Of a DNA stretch of 42,199 nt, positions 1 through 7,523 are shown piece by piece. This DNA is from JAYRWN01 sp041917975. Its GTDB lineage: Bacteria; Bacteroidota; Bacteroidia; Chitinophagales; Saprospiraceae. Position numbers and translations under genes: made by a program. How positions within the stretch are numbered: the first letter of the stretch is position 1; every line of letters starts with the position of its first letter. The stretch covers positions 1-42,199 of the forward strand of contig JAYRWN010000329.1 in assembly GCA_041917975.1 (NCBI GenBank), read 5' to 3'. The notes beneath the pieces are model-generated. The model did no database searches and was not told the origin of the DNA. It saw only the letters and a list, made by a program, of their open reading frames with translations.

Positions 1-1358
1 GCATCAAAATCAACTGCGGAAGGACTAAGCATAGCCGTTTCATTTTTGAACCGGTTGATGTTCAGATAATTGTTATTAACGACCTCAAAGATAGGCTCTA
101 CAAGATTCCCCCGGTTAAGGATCAGAATGAAACGGGGATCGCCAGTAATCTCATTGGGGAAATACCCTTTGGTACCAACGATCAAATCCATAAGACCATC
201 TGCATTATAATCCAAAAATGCAGGACAGGCCTCTGAGCCCCCATCAAAAATAAATTCGGTAAGAAATTGTTTTGATTGGAGTTGAAACACCGGTTTGGTT
301 ATAGAACCAATATTTTTATAAAACCAGGTGACATTTATATTTTCGGAGTTAAAAATATCTCCCGGGGACACTAACAGGTCTGGTATTCCATCATAATCAA
401 AATCCCCCTTAAAGGGAAATGGGTAAATTGTAAGCCCCACCGGCGTGGATTCGGCAGGAAACCCCTGGATTTGGCTTGTAACATAAGCTTTGGTTTTGGT
501 GCCTCCATTGATGAGGGCAGTAAGATTCACGCTGCCAACATCACCAACAATAAGGTCCTTATCCGCGTCATTATCCAGGTCCAGGGCTAACAATGATGAC
601 CCGGCATGGCGAATGACTAACGGGGCTAACCCAGACGAAGCGCATATTTCTGGGTTTTGACTTAAAAACATCATGCTGGATAATCCGCTCTCGGTCACCT
701 TTCCCCAGCAGGCATCCCCTAACCTGAAATGAAACAGTTCTGAACCCGATGCTTGGTTTTCATAATAATAAATAGAACTTCCACCAGGCTCAAAAGATAA
801 TATGTCCAAATCCCCATCGCCATCCATATCTTCAATAGCCGGTAGGTCTTCCGGGCTCACATACACATTAATCCAATTACCATTGTTATTTTGATAACTA
901 AGAACTTCCAGACGGCCTTGGTTGGGTAAAAATTTCTTAAACGAAACATGTCTGTTTTCATAACTCCCCACATATACGGTGATTCCCGGAATTCCGGGGA
1001 CAATGGAATTGGTAAACAAATCAGGTACATTATCTTTATTCATATCTTTGATAAGCAGCCATCTGTTTAGTGAATCAGGCAATATTGTTAAGAGGTCCGG
1101 AGCCAGTTTATACGCTTTTGAATCACGCAGATAACGGTAAACCTGAACGGCATCCCCAGCTTTGTCTAATACGACCATTTCATTTTGGCCATCGGCGTCC
1201 AAATCGGCTAAATTATATTGGGGATTGTTGGCACCTCCCTGGAAGGCTTCAGTTAAGACTTTTTGATCCCTTTTTAACAACGGATAATAAGGCAAAAGCT
1301 GGGCGAATGCCGCGTGACAAACCCCAATGAAAGGAATAACCAACCAAAACTTCCACAT
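1..1358 (-). CDS. Secreted FG-GAP/VCBS repeat protein, 3' end cut by window
   Basis: An open frame runs from ATG at 1358 to base 1 without a stop, giving about 452 residues; the C-terminus lies outside the window. The N-terminus (MWKFWLVIPFIGVCHAAFAQ) is a signal peptide with an AFAQ-like cleavage site. At least six Asp-rich calcium-binding-type loops are spread along the chain: DLDADGQNE, DMNKDNVPD, DMDGDGDLD, DLDNDADKD, DFDYDGIPD, DYNADGLMD. This is the pattern of FG-GAP/VCBS (integrin-like beta-propeller) repeats, known from secreted or surface proteins for adhesion or as T9SS cargo in Bacteroidota. The substrate is unknown. A C-terminal sorting domain may follow outside the window, which is inference. 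It is divergent from the oxidase subunit gene across 106 bases. Confidence 0.85.
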   Translation of the reverse strand, partial: MWKFWLVIPFIGVCHAAFAQLLPYYPLLKRDQKVLTEAFQGGANNPQYNLADLDADGQNEMVVLDKAGDAVQVYRYLRDSKAYKLAPDLLTILPDSLNRWLLIKDMNKDNVPDLFTNSIVPGIPGITVYVGSYENRHVSFKKFLPNQGRLEVLSYQNNNGNWINVYVSPEDLPAIEDMDGDGDLDILSFEPGGSSIYYYENQASGSELFHFRLGDACWGKVTESGLSSMMFLSQNPEICASSGLAPLVIRHAGSSLLALDLDNDADKDLIVGDVGSVNLTALINGGTKTKAYVTSQIQGFPAESTPVGLTIYPFPFKGDFDYDGIPDLLVSPGDIFNSENINVTWFYKNIGSITKPVFQLQSKQFLTEFIFDGGSEACPAFLDYNADGLMDLIVGTKGYFPNEITGDPRFILILNRGNLVEPIFEVVNNNYLNINRFKNETAMLSPSAVDFD

Positions 1359-1464
1359 GGATACAAAGGATTTAATTGGTAAACAAAAAAGTGGCTGGAA
1401 TGATTTGTTGATTTGGCTCACCCAAAAAGCAGCTATTTTTAGCTTGTAAAGCGTAATAATTTTC

Positions 1465-2118
1465 ATGGAGCCTAAAAAGAATTACCATCTACGTATCCGG
1501 AATCGCCAATATAAATATCTGCCTTTTCATCCTTACCATATCGTTTTGGTGTTGATTTTGGCAGGAATCGCCTTGCTATTCCTGGGGATGCTTGCAGCCT
1601 ATCTTTACACGACAGTAAACAGAGGGCTATCACCAGTAAAACCTCCTTTTGTCTTCGCCTTATCTACGTTCGTTCTGATTGTAAGTAGCCTTAGTATTAA
1701 TAAAGCCTATCAAAGATATCTTGAAGATCAGACTTATGAGTTCAGGTTTTACCTTTGGGGCACGTTAATTTGCACGGTTTTATTTTTGAGCTTACAAGTA
1801 TTGGGTTGGTACGATTTATTCCTGAATGAAGTTACCTGGCAAAGTGGCAATGGTGCCGGGTATTTGTATACATTATCCGCGCTTCATTTTACTCATGTCA
1901 TTGCCGGAATCCCCTTCCTTTCGTGGTTCATTTTTTTAAGTTATAACGCCATGCAAGACCCAGTAATGATTTTAGTTTATTTTTCAGACCCGGAGAAGAA
2001 ATTACGCCTAAGATTATTGCGCTTATATTGGCACTTTTTAGATTTACTGTGGATAGTGTTGATAATCGTACTTACAGCCAATTACCTCATTAAGAACTAT
2101 TTAAACCTTTTATATTAA
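1465..2118 (+). CDS. Heme-copper oxidase subunit III (CoxC/CtaE family), stand-alone
   Basis: The 217-residue integral membrane protein has five predicted helices: about 27-48, 62-80, 95-115, 132-158 and 186-210. Helix 4 carries YLYTLSALHFTHVIAGI and helix 5 YWHFLDLLWIVLI, the two best-conserved blocks of cytochrome c oxidase subunit III (usual forms LHxxHVxxG and YWHFVDxxW). Subunit III binds lipid and stabilises the subunit I proton path; it carries no redox centre. It uses the short five-helix form seen in many bacterial oxidases. No other oxidase subunit gene is in the window, so it is either a dispersed oxidase gene or a homologue with another partner. It converges on the flavoprotein gene, 11 bases away. 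The family call is firm; the partner complex is unknown. Confidence 0.85.
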   Translation: MEPKKNYHLRIRNRQYKYLPFHPYHIVLVLILAGIALLFLGMLAAYLYTTVNRGLSPVKPPFVFALSTFVLIVSSLSINKAYQRYLEDQTYEFRFYLWGTLICTVLFLSLQVLGWYDLFLNEVTWQSGNGAGYLYTLSALHFTHVIAGIPFLSWFIFLSYNAMQDPVMILVYFSDPEKKLRLRLLRLYWHFLDLLWIVLIIVLTANYLIKNYLNLLY

Positions 2119-2129
2119 AGCATTTAATT

Positions 2130-3359
2130 TCATTGGATCGTTTCTGCAGCAGCAGTAGCCGCAACCCAAGCGGTAGTCCAGGCGGCCTGAAAATTAAACC
2201 CACCGGTCAAAGCATCAATATTCAACACTTCTCCGGCAAAAAACAACCTTTGGTGAATTTTACTTTCAAACCGACGGGTATCCACTTCCTTAAGGTCAAC
2301 GCCACCAGCGGTTACAAATTCGTCTTTGTTCGTATTTTTACCTTTGATCTCCAATCCGTCACCTGTGAGTAAGTTCGCCATGTGCTGAATAACCTTAGGA
2401 TTAAGTTGTTTCCATCTTTGAGTTGAATCAATTTGATGACAATCGAGCATGTTTTTCCACCATCTGCTGGGGGTATCGAATGGTGGTGTATTGCTAATTT
2501 GTTTGTCTGCAAACTCTTTTTGGAAGTTTATCAGTACATTATGCGTATCAATCATCGATGTATTTATCCAATTGATTTTCAGCGTGAAATGGTAATTTAC
2601 CGCATGCATAACTCTAGCACACCATGCTGACATTTTCAAGGCAGCCGGGCCACTGATACCCTGATGTGTAATTAATAATGGTCCAGAGGTCATTTGTTTA
2701 AACCCTCCATGAGAAAAGTACAGCGCCACATCCTTAAAAGTAACTCCTGCTAAGTTTTTGAGCGTACAGTCTGTAGATTTAAAGGTAAATAATGAGGGTA
2801 CTGGGGTAATGATGTTATGACCTAAGTGACCTAACATTGACCAGATTTCTTGATTACTCCCGGTACACACCATAATTTTTTCGGATGAATAGGAAAAGCC
2901 TTGGCTATGGATTTTCCAACCTTGGTACATTTTTTCCAATCCGTCAATCCGGCTTTGGGTTAATATCTTTATCGATGACTTATTCGCTTGATTTAGAAAA
3001 CATTGAGTAACAGTTGACGAAGAATCCGTGTCAGGAAACATTCGACCATCCTCTTCAGTCTTTAATATCACGCCCCGTTCAGCAAACCAGCGGATGGTAT
3101 CACTACAATTAAACCGCATAAACGGCCCCAATAATTCCTTTCCACCGCGCGGGTAGTAACTCACTAACTGATGAGGATCAAAACAAGCATGAGTAACATT
3201 ACACCGGCCTCCACCGGATATTTTAACTTTTTCCAATAGACGAGGTCCTTTTTCCAGGATCAAAACCTTGGCAGATGGTTGGAGCTCTTTATACCTTAAA
3301 GCACTAAAGAATCCGGCCGCGCCACCACCCAGGATAATCAGATCATAAACCTGGTTCAT
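2130..3359 (-). CDS. YhiN/HI0933-family FAD-dependent oxidoreductase
   Basis: The 409-residue protein starts with a dinucleotide-binding motif (LIILGGGAAGFFSAL, residues 7-21) and LEKGPRLLEKVKISGGGRCNVTHA-type signature (about 35-58), which is diagnostic of the HI0933/YhiN (BaiN-like) flavoprotein family. The C-terminus has the matching TAGGVDLKEVD and FAGEVLNIDALTGGFNFQAAWTTAWVAA segment that completes the FAD site. Length fits the family (about 400). Members bind FAD; some act on bile-acid intermediates, but most have no assigned substrate. ATG at 3359 is right because the Rossmann motif begins seven residues later. Its start is divergent from purL across 109 bases. Cytosolic; no signal peptide. 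Confidence 0.92.
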   Translation of the reverse strand: MNQVYDLIILGGGAAGFFSALRYKELQPSAKVLILEKGPRLLEKVKISGGGRCNVTHACFDPHQLVSYYPRGGKELLGPFMRFNCSDTIRWFAERGVILKTEEDGRMFPDTDSSSTVTQCFLNQANKSSIKILTQSRIDGLEKMYQGWKIHSQGFSYSSEKIMVCTGSNQEIWSMLGHLGHNIITPVPSLFTFKSTDCTLKNLAGVTFKDVALYFSHGGFKQMTSGPLLITHQGISGPAALKMSAWCARVMHAVNYHFTLKINWINTSMIDTHNVLINFQKEFADKQISNTPPFDTPSRWWKNMLDCHQIDSTQRWKQLNPKVIQHMANLLTGDGLEIKGKNTNKDEFVTAGGVDLKEVDTRRFESKIHQRLFFAGEVLNIDALTGGFNFQAAWTTAWVAATAAAETIQ

Positions 3360-3437
3360 GTAAATTTTTGTATGCGTTAAAAATTGTTTAAAAGTGTTTT
3401 GTGAGCAATTATAAGGTCAATACAAGTAATATTTCAT

Positions 3438-3445
3438 TATATTTG
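3438..3445 (+). promoter_or_regulatory. Candidate -7 element of the purL promoter
   Basis: TATATTTG matches the Bacteroidota TAnnTTTG element exactly and lies 23 bases before the purL ATG. No clear TTG is seen 19-21 bases upstream, so only the -7 element is supported. Confidence 0.5.
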
Positions 3446-3468
3446 CACATTAATTTTTTTCCTAATAT

Positions 3469-5706
3469 ATGTTGGATTCGTTGAGTCAAAAGGAAGCCTT
3501 ACAGGCGGCGTTGAAATTAGGACTTACCGCGGAAGAATATGCCCGAATAGAACAAATACTTAATCGTATCCCCAATTTTACTGAGCTGAGTGTTTTCGCC
3601 GTAATGTGGTCAGAGCATTGTTCTTATAAAAACTCTATAAAGTGGCTAAAGACGCTTCCCAGGGAAGGTAAAAATCTGTTGGTGGGCGCTGGCGAAGAAA
3701 ATGCCGGACTGGTGGATATCGGAGATGGCTATGGTTGCGCTTTTAAAATCGAATCACATAATCACCCCAGCGCTATTGAGCCTTACCAGGGTGCCGCTAC
3801 CGGAGTCGGCGGAATTCATCGCGATATTTTCACCATGGGTGCTCGCCCTATCGCTGCTTTAAACTCGCTGCGGTTTGGAGATATCAAGAATCCGCACACC
3901 CAGCACTTGATAAAAGGAGTTGTGAAAGGTATTGGTGATTATGGCAACTGTCTGGGTGTTCCTACTATTGGTGGAGAAGTCTATTTTAATTCGTGTTATA
4001 ACCAAAATATTCTGGTTAACGCGATGTCCCTTGGAGTGGTGAAAAAAGGAGAAACCATCTCAGCTACTGCCGCCGGTGTAGGAAACCCAGTATTTATCGT
4101 TGGTTCGGCAACCGGTAAAGACGGTATACACGGGGCAACATTTGCCTCAGCAGACCTTACGGAAGATTCTGCTGAGGACCTCCCAGCAGTGCAAGTGGGG
4201 GATCCCTTTCAGGAAAAGCTGCTCCTGGAAGCCTCCCTTGAAATTATTCAGACAGGGGCAGTAATCGGCATGCAAGACATGGGAGCAGCAGGTATTACCT
4301 GTTCAACTTCAGAGATGAGTGCTAAAGGAGGCGTAGGTATGCGTATAGATCTTGACCTCGTGCCGAAACGGCAAAATAATATGCAGGCCTTTGAAATCCT
4401 CCTGTCAGAAAGCCAAGAAAGGATGTTGATCGTCGGTAAAAAAGGTATGGAGGACAAGCTCTATGAAGTCTTCGACAAATGGGACCTGGAATGCCAACAG
4501 ATAGGCGAAGTTACTGATAGCGGAGAACTAGAGTATTATTATCAAGGTCATTTGGTAGGTCGTGCACCTGCTCATGATCTGGTGTTGGGAGGTGGTGCTC
4601 CCGTTTATTCGAGAGAATACACCAGACCAAAATATCTTGAGGAACTGGACAGCTTTGATTCGATGCATTTTACACCGAGAGAAGACATTGAACATATACT
4701 TAAGGTATTGATTACCAGTCCAAATATTGCCTCCAAGCGTTGGATTTACGAACAATACGATTCAACAGTTCGCACCAATAATATGGTAACTAATCAACCG
4801 TCTGATGCGGCCGTAATTCGTATTAAAGAAACCGGAAAAGGCATCGCCTCTACCGTGGATTGTAATTCAGTATATGTTCATGCCAATCCATATAAAGGCG
4901 CTATGATTGCGGTGGCTGAGGCGGCGCGCAATATTGTTTGTTCGGGCGCGTACCCATTAGCCATTACCAACAATCTTAATTTTGGCAATCCTTATGATCC
5001 GGAAGTTTACTGGCAGTTTGTGGAAGCCATAAAAGGCATGGGCGATGCTTGCCGCTTTTTTGATACGCCGGTTACCGGAGGTAATGTCAGCTTTTACAAT
5101 CAATCCCAAATCAAGGGAAAAACGATTCCGATCTACCCTACCCCTACCATAGGCATGATCGGATTATTGGAGGACCTATCTTTTTTTACGGGATTGGGAT
5201 TTAAACAAGATGGAGATGTTATCCTGGTTATTGGACCCCTCACTGATGATATTAATAGTTCTGAATACCTGCGCCTCATTCATAAACAAGAACTTTCGCC
5301 GGCGCCCTATTTTGTGATAGAGGAAGAAGGACATGTGCAAGCTGCTCTTGGGTCTTTGATACGAAAGCGTTGGGTCAATTCAGCACATGACATATCTGAA
5401 GGAGGTCTTTTAGTAACTTTATTAGAAAAAGCATTTGTACATAAGCATGGTTTTACAGTAACCAGCGGATTCGACATGACCCCAGACCGCTGGTGGTTTG
5501 GAGAAGGACAAAGTCGGGTGGTGATCACTGTTACCCCAGACTTAGTGAGCGAGGTTACAAACTTTTTAGCTGACGCAGGCGTTAATTGTGCTGAAATAGG
5601 TGTTACCGGCGGACAACAAATATTTGTTGACGGTGATAATTTTGGTAGCGTCGAAAAGTGGAAAAAGTTTTATGAACAAAGTATAGAATCAATTTTAGAA
5701 CAATAA
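3469..5706 (+). CDS. purL: Phosphoribosylformylglycinamidine synthase subunit PurL (small form)
   Basis: The 745-residue protein has the length of the small-form PurL (about 740), which works with PurS and the glutaminase PurQ, rather than the 1300-residue fused form. It makes FGAM from FGAR, ATP and glutamine-derived ammonia in purine synthesis. Visible signatures are VMWSEHCSYKNS (about 44-55), the ATP-site ESHNHPSAIEPYQGAATGVGG (about 94-114), and a second AIRS-like half with TVDCNSVYVHANPYKGA, TNNLNFGNPYDPEVYWQF, TGGNVSFYNQ and HDISEGGLLV. purQ and purS are not in the window, so the pathway genes are dispersed. A TAnnTTTG-type promoter element precedes it. The tlpA-like gene follows after 14 bases and may be co-transcribed. 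Confidence 0.97.
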   Translation: MLDSLSQKEALQAALKLGLTAEEYARIEQILNRIPNFTELSVFAVMWSEHCSYKNSIKWLKTLPREGKNLLVGAGEENAGLVDIGDGYGCAFKIESHNHPSAIEPYQGAATGVGGIHRDIFTMGARPIAALNSLRFGDIKNPHTQHLIKGVVKGIGDYGNCLGVPTIGGEVYFNSCYNQNILVNAMSLGVVKKGETISATAAGVGNPVFIVGSATGKDGIHGATFASADLTEDSAEDLPAVQVGDPFQEKLLLEASLEIIQTGAVIGMQDMGAAGITCSTSEMSAKGGVGMRIDLDLVPKRQNNMQAFEILLSESQERMLIVGKKGMEDKLYEVFDKWDLECQQIGEVTDSGELEYYYQGHLVGRAPAHDLVLGGGAPVYSREYTRPKYLEELDSFDSMHFTPREDIEHILKVLITSPNIASKRWIYEQYDSTVRTNNMVTNQPSDAAVIRIKETGKGIASTVDCNSVYVHANPYKGAMIAVAEAARNIVCSGAYPLAITNNLNFGNPYDPEVYWQFVEAIKGMGDACRFFDTPVTGGNVSFYNQSQIKGKTIPIYPTPTIGMIGLLEDLSFFTGLGFKQDGDVILVIGPLTDDINSSEYLRLIHKQELSPAPYFVIEEEGHVQAALGSLIRKRWVNSAHDISEGGLLVTLLEKAFVHKHGFTVTSGFDMTPDRWWFGEGQSRVVITVTPDLVSEVTNFLADAGVNCAEIGVTGGQQIFVDGDNFGSVEKWKKFYEQSIESILEQ

Positions 5707-5720
5707 CTGTTATTTGAGGT

Positions 5721-6773
5721 ATGAAGCAATTATTTTATTTCATCGTTTTATTCGTTACTATTAGTGCCTGTAATCAATCCAAAGGGTTGATTATCAAAGG
5801 TAATCTTAAAGGTGCAGAAAATCTACAAGTCTATCTGGATCAAATAGAAGGAAATAAGAGCAATATCCTGGCTAAAACTGACGCCGATGGATCTGGCGGC
5901 TTTAAGATGGCTTTTGAAGAAGGTGTGCAACCGGGAATTTATCGCTTAAGAATTGGTAACCAGCGGAGCATCGTGGTTTTTAATGGTCAAGAAAAAAATG
6001 TCACCATATCCGGTGCATTGGAAGGTATGTCTAATGGCAATTTGACCATCGAGGGCAATGCCGCTACCAGCGAATTTTACACGCTGCTGAATCAGGCCAG
6101 GAATAACCAAATTTCTGCCCAAGATCTAGAAAATAAATTAGTGACTTCCGCTGACCCTTTGGTGGCATATCATTTGGGGCTAAGTGCTTTTGGAGGAGAT
6201 CCGACCAAAGTGGATATGTTTAAGAAAATAAACACTCGCTTGGAGAAAGATTACCCAAATTCTATGTTTACCCAAACGGTGACTTCGGTAATTGCCATGC
6301 TCGAACAACAAAAGAATCAGAGTTCCATCGAAGAGGGTATCGCTACCGGAAATCCTGCTCCGGATATTTCCTTACCGGACCCAAAGGGTAATGTCCGCAA
6401 ACTTTCCGACTTAAAAGGGAAAGTGGTTTTATTAGATTTTTGGGCCAGTTGGTGCGGTCCATGTCGTCGTGAAAATCCGAACGTAGTCAACGTTTATAAC
6501 AAGCTGAATAAACAAGGGTTTGAAATATTTTCAGTATCACTGGATCGTCCCAATGGCAAAGAAGCCTGGATAAAGGCTATCGAACAAGACGGGCTACGCT
6601 GGCCTAATCATGTTAGTGATTTACAGGGTTGGTCGTCTGGGGCGGCCCAACTTTATGGGGTTAATTCCATCCCGCGCACCTTTATCTTAGATAGACAGGG
6701 CAATATCGTGGCTTCCAATGTGCGTGGACCAGCTCTGGAACCAGCTATTAAAGATCTATTGGCGAAGGGTTAA
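5721..6773 (+). CDS. DUF4369-TlpA family thiol-disulfide oxidoreductase lipoprotein
   Basis: 350 residues. The N-terminus MKQLFYFIVLFVTISAC is a lipoprotein signal with lipobox ISAC at Cys17, so the protein is probably membrane-anchored on the periplasmic side. Residues about 20-120 look like DUF4369 (a beta-rich N-terminal domain: LIIKGNLKGAENLQVYLDQ ... PGIYRLRIG). A helical linker follows, and then a thioredoxin/AhpC-TSA fold from about residue 208 with active site FWASWCGPCRRENP (Cys near residue 243). This architecture is common in Bacteroidota and is used for periplasmic disulfide reduction and cytochrome maturation; the client is unknown. A terminator-like hairpin (6800-6840) lies just downstream, inside the convergent gene. 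Confidence 0.9.
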   Translation: MKQLFYFIVLFVTISACNQSKGLIIKGNLKGAENLQVYLDQIEGNKSNILAKTDADGSGGFKMAFEEGVQPGIYRLRIGNQRSIVVFNGQEKNVTISGALEGMSNGNLTIEGNAATSEFYTLLNQARNNQISAQDLENKLVTSADPLVAYHLGLSAFGGDPTKVDMFKKINTRLEKDYPNSMFTQTVTSVIAMLEQQKNQSSIEEGIATGNPAPDISLPDPKGNVRKLSDLKGKVVLLDFWASWCGPCRRENPNVVNVYNKLNKQGFEIFSVSLDRPNGKEAWIKAIEQDGLRWPNHVSDLQGWSSGAAQLYGVNSIPRTFILDRQGNIVASNVRGPALEPAIKDLLAKG

Positions 6774-7523
6774 ACTCATCTGAAAGGCAAATATAGCCGC
6801 GGCGGTAGCAGCATTTAAGGATTCAGCTACCGCCGTTTTATTTTTGGGAATTTGTAAATAATTTTGAACGTACTGGCGGGAATCGCTACTGATGCCATTA
6901 CTTTCTGAACCTATAATTACTAAACCGGGCGTTTGGAACTTTATCGTTTGTAAGTTTTGACCTTGCAAATCAGCTCCATAAACGGTCAATTTTGGTTGAG
7001 CATGAATCAGCTCCCCTAAATCAATTTGTTTATAATTGATCCCTAAAATGCTGCCCATACTGGCTTGAACGACTTTTGGGTTAAAAAGCTCTACACAGAA
7101 GGGTGAAAGCCAAAGTGGGTAGAGTCCAAACCAATCTACGAGCCGAATTATAGTACCTAAATTACCAGGATCTTGAATCCGGTCGAGGTAAAAACCGAGG
7201 TGGCTGATGGGCTGCACAGATGATTCTTGAATCTTGTGACATACCATCAAGACTTGATTTGGCGTTTTCAGACAAGATAATTTGGCCAAAGTATGTTCAT
7301 TCACCTCATAAACCGCCCATTCTTGTATCTTAGATTTGTTTTTATTAATCCATTCTGGTAATGCAAAGATGGAAAAAATCAGACCAGGGTACTGGGAGAG
7401 ACATTCCGTACAAATTTTCTCACCTTCAACGATAAATTTATTAAACTTTTCTCTAAACTTTGCATGGTGAAGAGAAGTCACAAACTGTATTTGTTGTTTA
7501 GTAACCGGTGTAACGGTCATCAT
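6756..7523 (-). CDS. TrmH/SpoU-family RNA 2'-O-methyltransferase
   Basis: 255 residues. It transfers a methyl group from S-adenosylmethionine to a ribose in rRNA or tRNA. The N-terminal substrate-binding domain shows KFREKFNKFIVEGEKI (about 22-37). The C-terminal SPOUT knot domain has motif 1 (LDRIQDPGNLGTIIRLVDWF), motif 2 (IIGSESNGIS) and motif 3 (IPKNKTAVAESLNAATAAA). Arg in motif 1 and Asn in ESLN are the usual catalytic and cofactor-site residues. The RNA target cannot be told from sequence (RlmB, TrmH and TsnR types all look alike). Its start at 7523 overlaps the divergent barrel gene by 60 bases, and its 3' end overlaps the TlpA-like gene by 18 bases. Confidence 0.92.
   Translation of the reverse strand: MMTVTPVTKQQIQFVTSLHHAKFREKFNKFIVEGEKICTECLSQYPGLIFSIFALPEWINKNKSKIQEWAVYEVNEHTLAKLSCLKTPNQVLMVCHKIQESSVQPISHLGFYLDRIQDPGNLGTIIRLVDWFGLYPLWLSPFCVELFNPKVVQASMGSILGINYKQIDLGELIHAQPKLTVYGADLQGQNLQTIKFQTPGLVIIGSESNGISSDSRQYVQNYLQIPKNKTAVAESLNAATAAAIFAFQMSLTLRQ
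6800..6845 (+). terminator. Hairpin plus T-tract downstream of the TlpA-like gene, inside the opposing CDS
   Basis: CGGCGGTAGC (6800-6809) and GCTACCGCCG (6826-6835) are perfect 10-base inverted arms with a 16-base loop, followed at once by TTTTATTTTT on the plus strand. It begins 27 bases after the stop at 6773. It reads as an intrinsic terminator for the plus-strand transcript, although the same bases encode the conserved third SpoU motif of the convergent gene. Confidence 0.6.

Noticed and set aside
1070..1330. Plus-strand ORF of 86 residues
   Set aside because: It lies opposite the FG-GAP repeat gene, whose Asp-rich repeats and signal peptide are clearly the real code.
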